DNA of 9,482 nt from Salinisphaera sp. UBA1666 (lineage in GTDB: Bacteria; Pseudomonadota; Gammaproteobacteria; Nevskiales; Salinisphaeraceae): NCBI GenBank assembly GCA_002320455.1, contig DCKU01000181.1:616-10097 (forward strand). The letters are read 5' to 3'. The position numbers were made by a program, and so were the translations under genes. The notes under the pieces are model-generated. The model did no database searches. It was not told the DNA's origin and saw only the letters and a program-made list of their open reading frames with translations. This document shows positions 1-5,439 of this stretch, piece after piece. Every line of letters begins with the position of its first letter. Positions within the stretch are counted from its first letter, which is position 1.

Positions 1-1
1 G

Positions 2-2560
2 CGCAAGTTCCTGCGCGAATACGAATCGGACCGCATCGTGGTGGTCTTCGATCCCCGCGGGCCCACGTTCCGCAACGAGCTGTTCGCCGACTACAAGGCC
101 AATCGACCGCCGGTGCCGCCGGACCTGGCCGACCAGTTCGAGGGCATCCAGGCCGTGATCCGTGCGATGGGCCTGCCGATCCTGCAGGTCGACGGCGTCG
201 AGGCCGACGACGTGATTGGCACGCTCACAAAGGCCGAGAGCGGTCCGGTGATCATCGTCACCGGCGACAAGGACATGGCCCAGCTGGTCAACGAGCGCGT
301 CGTGCTGCTGGACACCATGCAGGACAAGCGCACCGACGTGGCCCGCGTGCACGACAAGTTCGGCGTCGCGCCGGAGCGCATCACCGACTATCTGGCGTTG
401 GTGGGCGATACCTCGGACAACGTACCCGGCGTGGCCAAGGTGGGCCCGAAGACCGCCGCCAAGTGGATCGAGAAATACGGCGACCTGCAGGGCGTAATCG
501 ACAACGCGGGCGATATCGGCGGCAAGGTCGCCGACAACCTGCGCGCGGCCCTGGACGATCTGCCGCTCTATCAGGATCTGGTGACCATCCGCACCGCGCT
601 GGATCTGGGCGAGGCTGGCCACGATTTGGTGCGCAAGCCGGCCGACGAGGACGCCCTGGTCGCCCTCTATCGGCGCTATGAGTTCCACAAGTTCCTGGAC
701 GAGATGGATGCGGGCTCCTCGGCCGACGAGTCCGCCGTGGCCGCGCCCGCCGAGACCGATTATCGCTGCGTGCTCGATACCGACGCGCTCGAGGCGATGA
801 TGGAAAAGCTGGCAGCCGCCGAGCTGGTCTGTGTGGATACCGAAACCGATGCCCTGTCGGCCATGCAGTCCGGGCTGGTGGGCCTGTCGTTCGCGGTCAC
901 GCCCGGCGAGGCCTGGTACGTGCCGGTGGCCCACGATTACATGGGCGCGCCCGAACAACTGCCGATGGACCACGTGCTGGATCGTGTGAAGGGCGTGCTG
1001 GAGAATCCCGCCATCGCCAAGCTCGGCCAGCACATCAAGTACGACATCAACGTGCTGGCCCGCTACGACGTGCACCTGGCCGGCACCATCCACGACACCA
1101 TGCTGGAATCCTACGTGCTGGATTCCACGGCCACGCGCCACGACATGGACTCGCTGGCCCAGAAATATCTCGAGCGCAAGACCACCAAGTTCGAGGACGT
1201 GGCCGGCAAGGGCGCCAAGCAGGTTGGCTTCAACCAGGTCGGCCTGGATGAGGCTACGCCCTATGCCGCCGAGGACGCGGACATCACGCTCCAGCTGCAT
1301 CATCTGCTTTACGGCCGGCTGGCCGAGATCGGTCGCCTGGCCGAGCTGTATGAACACGTCGAGCTGCCCCTGATGCCGGTGCTGGCGCGGGTCGAGGCCA
1401 ACGGGGTACTGGTGGATGCCGATCTGCTGGGCCGCGTGTCGGCCGAAATGGCCACCCGCATGGGCGAGATCGAAGAACAGGCCTATACGGCGGCCGGGGA
1501 GAAATTCAATCTCGGCTCGCCGGCCCAGCTCAAGACCATTCTGTTCGACCAGCTCGAGCTGCCCGTTATCCGCAAGACGCCCAAGGGCGCGCCGTCCACC
1601 GCCGAAGACGTCTTGGCCGAGCTCGCCGATCAACACGAGCTGCCGGCCCTGATCGTGGCCTGGCGCGAGCTGTCCAAGCTGCGCTCGACTTATGCCGAGA
1701 AACTGCCCACGCTGATCAACCCGGCCACCGGGCGGATCCATACCAGCTATCACCAGGCCGTGGCGGCCACCGGCCGGCTGTCGTCGTCCGATCCCAACCT
1801 GCAGAACATTCCGATCCGGACCGAGTCCGGCCGGCGGATCCGCGAGGCCTTCATCGCACGACCGGGCTATCAGATCTTGGCCGTGGATTACTCCCAGATC
1901 GAGCTGCGCATCATGGCGCATCTGTCGGGTGATGCCGGCCTGCTGGCGGCTTTCAACGAAGACCGCGACGTGCACGCCGCCACCGCCTCGGAAGTCTTCG
2001 ATACGGCACTGGCTGATGTGACCGCCGACCAGCGCCGGGCCGCAAAGGCCATCAACTTCGGGCTGATGTACGGCATGTCCGCCTACGGCCTGTCGAAACA
2101 GCTGGAGACCTCGCGCGAGGACGCCGGGGCCTATATCGACAAGTTCTTCGAGCGCTTCGCCGGGGTGGCCAAGTTCATGGACGACACCCGCAAGGCAGCT
2201 CAAGCCCAGGGTTATGTCGAAACCCTGTTCGGCCGCCGCCTGTATCTGCCCGAAATCAACGCCAAGAACGCCGCCCGCCGACAGTACGCCGAGCGTACGG
2301 CCATCAACGCGCCGCTCCAAGGCACCGCGGCCGATCTGATCAAGAAGGCGATGATCGCTATCGATGCCTGGTTGAGGGAGACCGAGACGGACGTGCGCAT
2401 GGTCATGCAAGTCCACGACGAGCTCATCTTCGAGGTGCCCGAAGATCGAGCCAAGGTCCTGGGCGAGGAGATCGCGCGTCGAATGGGGGCGGTGGCTTCC
2501 CTGGATGTGCCGTTGCTGGCCGAAGCCGGCGTGGCCGACAACTGGCAAGAGGCGCACTAA
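2..2560 (+). CDS. polA: DNA polymerase I, 5' end missing
   Basis: DNA polymerase I fills gaps and removes RNA primers in replication and excision repair. The reading frame is open from base 2, so the start codon lies before the window. By comparison with the 928-residue E. coli protein about 45-50 N-terminal residues are missing. In order it shows the 5'-3' exonuclease domain (VFDPRGPTFRNEL, VEADDVIGTL, TGDKDMAQLV, GDTSDNVPGVAKVGPKTA), the 3'-5' exonuclease with all three acidic motifs (DTETD from base 836, GQHIKYDINVL, YAAEDADITLQLH), and the polymerase domain with motif A (VDYSQIELRIMAHLSGD, Asp codon at 1886), the O-helix (RRAAKAINFGLMYG) and motif C (MQVHDELIFEV, Asp codon at 2417). Proofreading therefore looks intact, unlike in Taq polymerase. 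The C-terminus, NWQEAH, ends like the E. coli protein, so the stop is native even though a mobile element abuts it. The internal ATG at 38 is not the true start. Confidence 0.98.
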   Translation, partial: RKFLREYESDRIVVVFDPRGPTFRNELFADYKANRPPVPPDLADQFEGIQAVIRAMGLPILQVDGVEADDVIGTLTKAESGPVIIVTGDKDMAQLVNERVVLLDTMQDKRTDVARVHDKFGVAPERITDYLALVGDTSDNVPGVAKVGPKTAAKWIEKYGDLQGVIDNAGDIGGKVADNLRAALDDLPLYQDLVTIRTALDLGEAGHDLVRKPADEDALVALYRRYEFHKFLDEMDAGSSADESAVAAPAETDYRCVLDTDALEAMMEKLAAAELVCVDTETDALSAMQSGLVGLSFAVTPGEAWYVPVAHDYMGAPEQLPMDHVLDRVKGVLENPAIAKLGQHIKYDINVLARYDVHLAGTIHDTMLESYVLDSTATRHDMDSLAQKYLERKTTKFEDVAGKGAKQVGFNQVGLDEATPYAAEDADITLQLHHLLYGRLAEIGRLAELYEHVELPLMPVLARVEANGVLVDADLLGRVSAEMATRMGEIEEQAYTAAGEKFNLGSPAQLKTILFDQLELPVIRKTPKGAPSTAEDVLAELADQHELPALIVAWRELSKLRSTYAEKLPTLINPATGRIHTSYHQAVAATGRLSSSDPNLQNIPIRTESGRRIREAFIARPGYQILAVDYSQIELRIMAHLSGDAGLLAAFNEDRDVHAATASEVFDTALADVTADQRRAAKAINFGLMYGMSAYGLSKQLETSREDAGAYIDKFFERFAGVAKFMDDTRKAAQAQGYVETLFGRRLYLPEINAKNAARRQYAERTAINAPLQGTAADLIKKAMIAIDAWLRETETDVRMVMQVHDELIFEVPEDRAKVLGEEIARRMGAVASLDVPLLAEAGVADNWQEAH

Positions 2561-2859
2561 GGAAGCTCTGCACGACCTGTCACGGCCGCGCCGGCGTGCT
2601 TTGCGCATGGCTTGCAAGGAAAGGCGGGCGTAGCGTGCCCAGAGCGATTAATGAGTTGCACGGTAGCGCGGCTTGACGCCGACAAGGCGCGCGCAAAGCC
2701 CCGGCCCGCAAGGGGGTCGGCCTCACAGACGCTGTGCCTGCGTTGCCGAGCTTGGCCTGCCGATTGTTCATCACCCGGGGCAGGCGCTGCGCTCGGGCGC
2801 CTTGTCGCACCGTCTGTGAGGACTCGAACGCGATCCGCGAGAGGTTGTGCAGAGTTTCG
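2561..2859. mobile_element. MITE-like element, IS5-type ends, non-coding
   Basis: A 299-bp element starts on the base after the polA stop. The left end (GGAAGCTCTGCACGACC, from 2561) and the right end (GGTTGTGCAGAGTTTCG, ending 2859) form imperfect terminal inverted repeats, about 20 of 25 bases matching. The flanks carry a direct CTAA at 2557-2560 and 2860-2863, which fits the 4-bp YTAR duplication known for the IS5 group; the GGAAG tip also resembles IS5. Nested perfect inverted repeats lie inside: GCTTTGCGC 2598-2606 with 2691-2699, CGACAAGGCGC 2680-2690 with 2797-2807, and CCTCACAGACG 2721-2731 with 2811-2821. There is no transposase, so it would have to be moved in trans. A second copy begins at 9321. 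Family assignment is inference from ends and target; the repeat itself is directly visible. Confidence 0.8.
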
Positions 2860-2867
2860 CTAAGCTT

Positions 2868-2924
2868 AGTCGACCTGAGCTGCCGGACCGGTCGACTGGC
2901 GAAATCGGCTTTCAAATCAAGCCG
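2868..2924. other. Two inverted repeats between the element and the sRNA array
   Basis: AGTCGACC (2868-2875) pairs perfectly with GGTCGACT (2890-2897) across 14 bases, and CGGCTT (2906-2911) pairs with AAGCCG (2919-2924). If the 299-bp element were removed, these would lie directly behind the polA stop, so they may be the original polA 3' end. Neither hairpin is followed by a T-run, so a terminator call is weak. Confidence 0.35.
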
Positions 2925-2958
2925 TTACAAAATCGGCGCAAAAATTATGTCTAAAACA

Positions 2959-2986
2959 GGAACCTTTGCTGACCGGCCCGGTCATA
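2959..2986 (+). promoter_or_regulatory. Sigma-E/AlgU-type promoter of sRNA 1
   Basis: The -35 is GGAACCT (2959-2965) and the -10 is TCATA (2982-2986), with a 16-nt spacer. It departs more from the GGAACTT/TCTGA pattern than the other three promoters but keeps their exact geometry and position relative to hairpin 1. An A-rich stretch (about 2936-2957) lies upstream. The predicted start of transcription is near 2992. Confidence 0.65.
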
Positions 2987-2991
2987 AGGAC

Positions 2992-3107
2992 TGTAAGCAT
3001 TCGGTTGCTTGCCCGCTTTTCTCCCTGAGCGGTAACCCCCTCCGATTTCCCCCAAGAATCGGAACCTTACCCCGACGGTATTTCCCCCACCGTCGGGGTT
3101 TTCTTTT
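2992..3107 (+). ncRNA. Tandem C-rich-loop sRNA, copy 1
   Basis: A predicted trans-acting small RNA of about 115 nt. Hairpin 1 is GTAAGC/GCTTGC (2993-3012). Hairpin 2 is CCGCTTTTCTCCCTGAGCGG (3013-3032), identical in all four copies, with UUUCUCCCUG in the loop. Hairpin 3 is CCGATT/AATCGG (3042-3062) with loop TCCCCCAAG. Hairpin 4 is the terminator, with a TTTCCCC loop. The C-rich loops are complementary to purine-rich Shine-Dalgarno sequences, so repression of translation is the likely mode. The place between polA and engB is that of Spot 42 in enterics and ErsA in Pseudomonas; descent from either is inferred. Hairpin 3 differs in sequence from copies 2 and 3 but keeps pairing, which supports a structured RNA. 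The 5' end is estimated from the promoter. Confidence 0.85.
3070..3107 (+). terminator. Intrinsic terminator of sRNA 1
   Basis: A perfect 10-bp stem CCCCGACGGT (3070-3079) with ACCGTCGGGG (3089-3098), followed by TTTTCTTTT (3099-3107). The loop is itself C-rich (atttccccc) and may double as a seed. Confidence 0.92.
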
Positions 3108-3126
3108 GCCCGCGACCTCAGCCTCC

Positions 3127-3153
3127 GGCAAAAATTTTTAAAAAAATTTTGCC
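3127..3153. promoter_or_regulatory. A/T-tract near-palindrome upstream of the sRNA 2 promoter
   Basis: A 27-bp near-palindrome begins GGCAAAAATTTTT and ends AAAAAATTTTGCC, six bases before the -35 of sRNA 2. In this GC-rich sequence such an A/T block stands out. It could be an UP element bound by the RNA polymerase alpha subunit, an intrinsic bend, or a regulator site. Role is inferred. Confidence 0.45.
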
Positions 3154-3159
3154 ACTCCT

Positions 3160-3187
3160 GGAACTTCTCCAAGACCGGCCGGTCTGA
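3160..3187 (+). promoter_or_regulatory. Sigma-E/AlgU-type promoter of sRNA 2
   Basis: GGAACTT (3160-3166), 16-nt spacer, TCTGA (3183-3187). This matches the known AlgU/RpoE pattern (GAACTT, about 16 nt, TCTGA). The same boxes at the same spacing recur before copies 3 and 4. The predicted start is near 3193. Confidence 0.85.
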
Positions 3188-3192
3188 CTCTA

Positions 3193-3293
3193 TGCAAGCC
3201 GCAAGGTTTGCCCGCTTTTCTCCCTGAGCGGTTAATCCGGTTTTCCCCGACCGGAGCGCCCCGACGGTTTCCCCCGACCGCCGGGGCTTTTTT
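3193..3293 (+). ncRNA. Tandem C-rich-loop sRNA, copy 2
   Basis: A predicted sRNA of about 101 nt with the same four-hairpin plan. Hairpin 1 is GCAAGCC/GGTTTGC (3194-3211), with a G-U pair. The invariant hairpin 2 is at 3212-3231. Hairpin 3 is CCGGT/ACCGG (3237-3254) with a tttccccg loop. The terminator is at 3259-3293. Hairpin 1 changes sequence relative to copy 3 (GCAGGC/GCCTGC) while staying paired, so selection appears to act on structure. Copies 2 and 3 are the closest pair and look like the most recent duplication. Targets are unknown; the loops would fit GGGAGA- or GGGGAAA-type ribosome-binding regions. Confidence 0.87.
3259..3293 (+). terminator. Intrinsic terminator of sRNA 2
   Basis: CCCCGACGGT (3259-3268) pairs with ACCGCCGGGG (3277-3286) with one A-C mismatch, loop ttcccccg, then CTTTTTT to 3293. 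Copies 1 and 3 keep this position paired. Confidence 0.88.
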
Positions 3294-3364
3294 ATGCGCG
3301 ATCGTCCGGGCTCGATAGAGCCGTTACACGATGAATGGCCGCCGGCGTTCAGACACCAAACTTA

Positions 3365-3391
3365 CCGATTCAAAAAAATTGTCGATCGGCA
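3365..3391 (+). promoter_or_regulatory. Conserved A-tract box upstream of the sRNA 3 promoter
   Basis: CGATTCAAAAAAAT followed by a CGATCGGCA segment runs directly into the -35. The same block (CGATTCAAAAAAAT, then CGAATCGGCA) precedes copy 4 at 3622-3647. Conservation upstream of the -35 suggests an UP element or activator site; the outer CCGATTC and inner ATCGG are partly inverted. Confidence 0.5.
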
Positions 3392-3419
3392 GGAACTTCT
3401 GGTCCGACGCGGCGTCTGA
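3392..3419 (+). promoter_or_regulatory. Sigma-E/AlgU-type promoter of sRNA 3
   Basis: GGAACTT (3392-3398), 16-nt spacer, TCTGA (3415-3419). The predicted start is near 3425, one or two bases before hairpin 1. Confidence 0.87.
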
Positions 3420-3424
3420 CCTTA

Positions 3425-3527
3425 TGCAGGCGGTGAGCCTGCCCGCTTTTCTCCCTGAGCGGTCAATCCGGTTTCCCCGACCGGAGCGCCCTGACGGTTT
3501 CCCCCGACCGTCGGGGCTTTTTTTTTT
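3425..3527 (+). ncRNA. Tandem C-rich-loop sRNA, copy 3
   Basis: A predicted sRNA of about 103 nt. Hairpin 1 is GCAGGC/GCCTGC (3426-3442), the invariant hairpin 2 is at 3443-3462, hairpin 3 is CCGGT/ACCGG (3468-3484) with loop ttccccg, and the terminator is at 3489-3527. The single-stranded link between hairpins 2 and 3 is TCAAT. Its ten-base 3' U-tract is the longest of the four, which would suit Hfq binding if this lineage uses Hfq; that is inference. An ATG at 3424-3426 opens no frame shared with the other copies, so a leader peptide is unlikely. Confidence 0.87.
3489..3527 (+). terminator. Intrinsic terminator of sRNA 3
   Basis: CCCTGACGGT (3489-3498) pairs with ACCGTCGGGG (3507-3516), with one T-G wobble, loop ttcccccg, then C and ten T residues (3518-3527). 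Confidence 0.93.
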
Positions 3528-3621
3528 GGGCCGTGTTTGGCCACGTCCACGCGATGCTCGAATGTTGCGCTGACGCATCCCCCGACGCGTCGCTGCACCT
3601 GTGTTCGAGCCGAAATGCCGT

Positions 3622-3647
3622 CGATTCAAAAAAATATCGAATCGGCA
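3622..3647 (+). promoter_or_regulatory. Conserved A-tract box upstream of the sRNA 4 promoter
   Basis: Nearly the same sequence as the block before copy 3: CGATTC, seven A residues, T, then CGAATCGGCA abutting the -35. Shared promoter-proximal sequence shows that the duplicated unit includes the control region, not only the RNA. Confidence 0.5.
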
Positions 3648-3675
3648 GGAACTTCTCGCGGGCCGTGTCGTCTGA
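3648..3675 (+). promoter_or_regulatory. Sigma-E/AlgU-type promoter of sRNA 4
   Basis: GGAACTT (3648-3654), 16-nt spacer, TCTGA (3671-3675). The predicted start is near 3681. Confidence 0.87.
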
Positions 3676-3680
3676 CCCAA

Positions 3681-3789
3681 TGCAGGCATGATGTCTGCCC
3701 GCTTTTCTCCCTGAGCGGTAACCGTCCGGTCCTCCCCAGACCGGACTATCAGCTCCGGCGGCGTTCCCCCCGCCGCCGGAGCTCTTTTT
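3681..3789 (+). ncRNA. Tandem C-rich-loop sRNA, copy 4
   Basis: A predicted sRNA of about 109 nt. Hairpin 1 is GCAGGC/GTCTGC (3682-3698, G-U tolerated), the invariant hairpin 2 is at 3699-3718, and hairpin 3 is GTCCGGT/ACCGGAC (3724-3746) with loop cctccccag. The terminator stem (3751-3783) has a sequence unlike the other three but the same fold and a C-rich loop. This is the most diverged 3' half while hairpin 2 is unchanged, so hairpin 2 is probably the main functional module. It lies last in the array, converging on engB 150 bases downstream. Confidence 0.86.
3751..3789 (+). terminator. Intrinsic terminator of sRNA 4
   Basis: A 13-bp GC-rich stem AGCTCCGGCGGCG (3751-3763) with CGCCGCCGGAGCT (3771-3783), then CTTTTT. 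It also shields convergent engB from read-through. Confidence 0.92.
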
Positions 3790-3940
3790 ATCTTGTTGTT
3801 GCCTTCCCGAGCGCTTGTTGTGTCTTTGCAACGCGTCTTTTATCGCATAGCGGCTGGCCGGCGTCGACGCCAAATGCCTGATTAGCCGACGAAAGGTCGG
3901 TTTCGGTCGATGAACGTCACATCACTGGCTGATCGTGTCG
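3790..3940. other. Convergent gap between sRNA 4 and engB
   Basis: No gene is supported here. A short hairpin CCGAC-GAAAG-GTCGG (3886-3900) lies 40 bases beyond the engB stop, with a weak TTTC on the plus side and no T-run on the minus side. It is at best a poor terminator for engB. Confidence 0.3.
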
Positions 3941-4564
3941 TCAGCCGGGGGCCGACAGCGCGCGGTCATCGGGCGTGGGTAGCAGCTCGCTGATGGCTCG
4001 GCGCGCTTCATCGACGCCGGTACCCTTGGTGGCCGAAAACAGGCTTACCGACGCGCCTTCAATGGCTTGGCGGGTTTGTCTCAGCACGTTGACCTGCTGA
4101 TTGCGCGCCAGTTTGTCAGCCTTGGTCAGAAGCAGATGAAAGGCCAGTCCGTATTCGCCGCCCCAGTGAATCATCTGTTGATCGAACTCCAGTAGGGGCC
4201 GGCGGGCATCCATGATCAATACGATGCCGGTCAAGGCTTCGCGCTGGGCCAGATACCCTTCGATCAGCGCGGCCCACTGGGCCTTGACCTTGGGCGGCAC
4301 GCGCGCAAATCCGTAGCCGGGCAGGTCGGCAAAACGCAGGGTGCCGTTGTCGAAGAAGTTGATGGCCTGTGTTCGGCCGGGCGTCTTACTGGTGCGCGCC
4401 AGGGCTTTTTGCTGGCACAACGTATTGATGGCGCTGGACTTCCCGGCGTTGGAGCGTCCGGCAAAGGCAATCTCGGGGGCCCCGTCAGCGGGCAGGGCCG
4501 ATACGTTGGGCGCCGACAGCAGAAAACGCATCGTGCGGAAATCGTCAGGGGTGAGTGCGGCCAT
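3941..4564 (-). CDS. engB: Ribosome-biogenesis GTP-binding protein EngB (YihA/YsxC)
   Basis: A small TRAFAC-class GTPase needed for assembly of the large ribosomal subunit; cytoplasmic. The 207-residue product has the usual family length and all G motifs: G1 GRSNAGKSS (36-44), G2 TPGRTQ (61-66), G3 DLPGYG (80-85), G4 TKAD (147-150) and G5 SAT (177-179). The N-terminal extension before G1 is typical. The start at 4564 gives the expected length, though no strong Shine-Dalgarno is visible before it. It is convergent to the sRNA array and divergent from the dsbA-type gene, the same relation to polA as yihA in E. coli. The last residues (DDRALSAPG) are an unstructured-looking tail. Confidence 0.96.
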   Translation of the reverse strand: MAALTPDDFRTMRFLLSAPNVSALPADGAPEIAFAGRSNAGKSSAINTLCQQKALARTSKTPGRTQAINFFDNGTLRFADLPGYGFARVPPKVKAQWAALIEGYLAQREALTGIVLIMDARRPLLEFDQQMIHWGGEYGLAFHLLLTKADKLARNQQVNVLRQTRQAIEGASVSLFSATKGTGVDEARRAISELLPTPDDRALSAPG

Positions 4565-4628
4565 GGGTCGGGCTCGTGTGAAAACGCCGGTAAATCGATC
4601 GCTGGATAGTCGTGACCAATCGATGTGA

Positions 4629-4659
4629 TTGTCGCAGCCAGCGACAGCCTTGCTATTGT
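4629..4659 (+). promoter_or_regulatory. Candidate sigma-70 promoter of the dsbA-type gene with overlapping inverted repeat
   Basis: TTGTCG (4629-4634) may be a -35, and TGC-TATTGT (4651-4659) an extended -10, with a 19-base spacer that the TGn motif could compensate for. A perfect inverted repeat TGTCGC-N5-GCGACA (4630-4646) overlaps the -35 and spacer and could be an operator. Transcription would start near 4666, leaving a 33-base leader. The assignment rests on motif likeness only. Confidence 0.4.
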
Positions 4660-4698
4660 AGCCGCATCAATGAATACGCCCGGAAGAGAGGTCGCGTC

Positions 4699-5355
4699 AT
4701 GCGGCAGCGGTTGAGTGTGGTTTGTCTGTTGGTTGGTCTGTTGGCCGCCTCGAGTGTGGCCTGGGGCCAGTCTCTGGTCACGCGATACGTGCCGGGCGAA
4801 GACTATCGCGTCGTCGAAGATGCGCCCCAGGCACCGCGCGGGCCGGTGCGGGTGGCCGAGTTCTTCTCTTATGCCTGCCCGCACTGCTACCACTTTGACC
4901 CGGCACTCGCGGACTGGGTGGCCAAGCATCCGAACATCCGCTTCGAACGGGTGCCGGTGTTGTTCGGCCAGGGCGGCACCGCTTACGCGCATCTCTACTA
5001 TACCGAGCAGGCGCTAGGCGTGACCGATCGGCTGCACGAGGCTGTTTTCGACGCGATCCACGAGCAGGGCAATCCGCTGGCAACCCGCGCGGCCCAGAAG
5101 AAATTCATGGTGGCCCACGGTGTCGAGGCCGCAGCCTTCGACAAGGCCTATGACAGCGAGGCCGTCGAGACGAAGATCCGTAACGTCGCCAAGCGTATGA
5201 AGCATTTCCAGGTCATGGCTGTGCCGAGCCTGTCGGTCGGGCAGCGATACTGGGTCAGCGGGCGTCTGGCCGGCGATAACGAGCGCATGCTCGACGTGGT
5301 GGATTATCTGGTCGAGCAGACGCGTGGGAACGACGGTCGCCGGAACAACGGCTGA
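4699..5355 (+). CDS. dsbA: Periplasmic thiol:disulfide oxidoreductase, DsbA family
   Basis: It introduces disulfide bonds into exported proteins and is reoxidised by DsbB. The start at 4699 is preferred over an in-frame ATG at 4612. It has AGAGAGG seven bases upstream and opens directly onto a signal peptide (MRQRLSVVCLLVGLLAASSVAWG, likely cut near residue 23), while the longer frame adds Cys/Arg-rich residues before the signal. The 218-residue precursor has the thioredoxin-fold active site FFSYACPHCYHF, with CPHC at 60-63 as in E. coli DsbA, an alpha-helical insert, and the cis-proline loop MAVPSL (Pro at 176). It faces engB across 134 bases. A DsbA downstream of engB is familiar in gammaproteobacteria; here no cytochrome c4 gene lies between. 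A dedicated DsbA paralogue cannot be excluded. Confidence 0.93.
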   Translation: MRQRLSVVCLLVGLLAASSVAWGQSLVTRYVPGEDYRVVEDAPQAPRGPVRVAEFFSYACPHCYHFDPALADWVAKHPNIRFERVPVLFGQGGTAYAHLYYTEQALGVTDRLHEAVFDAIHEQGNPLATRAAQKKFMVAHGVEAAAFDKAYDSEAVETKIRNVAKRMKHFQVMAVPSLSVGQRYWVSGRLAGDNERMLDVVDYLVEQTRGNDGRRNNG

Positions 5356-5363
5356 GAAGCAGC

Positions 5364-5393
5364 ACGAGGCGTATGATGCGTCTCGTATTGTCT
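5364..5393 (+). terminator. Possible weak terminator after the dsbA-type gene
   Basis: An 8-bp stem (ACGAGGCG 5364-5371 with CGTCTCGT 5379-5386, one G-T wobble) follows the stop by nine bases and is trailed by ATTGTCT rather than a clean T-run. It may separate dsbA from the mannose operon only partly. No clear promoter is seen between 5387 and 5439. Confidence 0.3.
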
Positions 5394-5439
5394 TCCGCGG
5401 CCTGATCGCTGTGTCTTACGTTATCGCTTCTCATTTGCC

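Noticed and set aside
38..40. ATG/GTG-region start for polA inside the window
   Set aside because: The frame is open further upstream and the protein from here would lack the conserved N-terminus of the 5'-3' exonuclease domain.
2580..3141. Open frames of 83-135 residues in and after the MITE-like element, on both strands
   Set aside because: No domain is recognisable, the frame is not maintained between the two copies because of indels, and inverted-repeat DNA readily gives such frames.
3191..3700. ATG codons at the 5' ends of sRNAs 2-4, considered as leader peptides
   Set aside because: The frames differ and stop at different lengths (copy 4 after three codons), there is no Shine-Dalgarno, and stem pairing rather than codons is conserved.
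2959..3789. Repeated units at rough 200-260 base intervals, considered as a CRISPR array or tandem riboswitches
   Set aside because: The units are about 100 bases, each with its own promoter and terminator, spacing is irregular, no cas genes are present, and no coding gene follows each unit as a riboswitch would need.
3324..3881. Several 80-136 residue open frames on both strands across the sRNA region
   Set aside because: They cross terminators and promoters of the sRNA units, have no recognisable domains, and their repeats come from the RNA hairpins.
4612..4698. Upstream in-frame ATG of the dsbA-type gene, giving 29 extra residues
   Set aside because: The extension is Cys/Arg-rich, would bury the signal peptide, spans the likely promoter, and lacks a ribosome-binding site.
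4264..4992. A 242-residue minus-strand open frame between engB and dsbA
   Set aside because: It overlaps both well-supported genes in other frames and has no recognisable domain; it is a by-product of GC-rich coding sequence.
5387..5439. A sigma-70 promoter just before manC
   Set aside because: TTGTCT at 5388 has no acceptable -10 at 16-19 bases, and the next AT-rich hexamer is 23 bases away.
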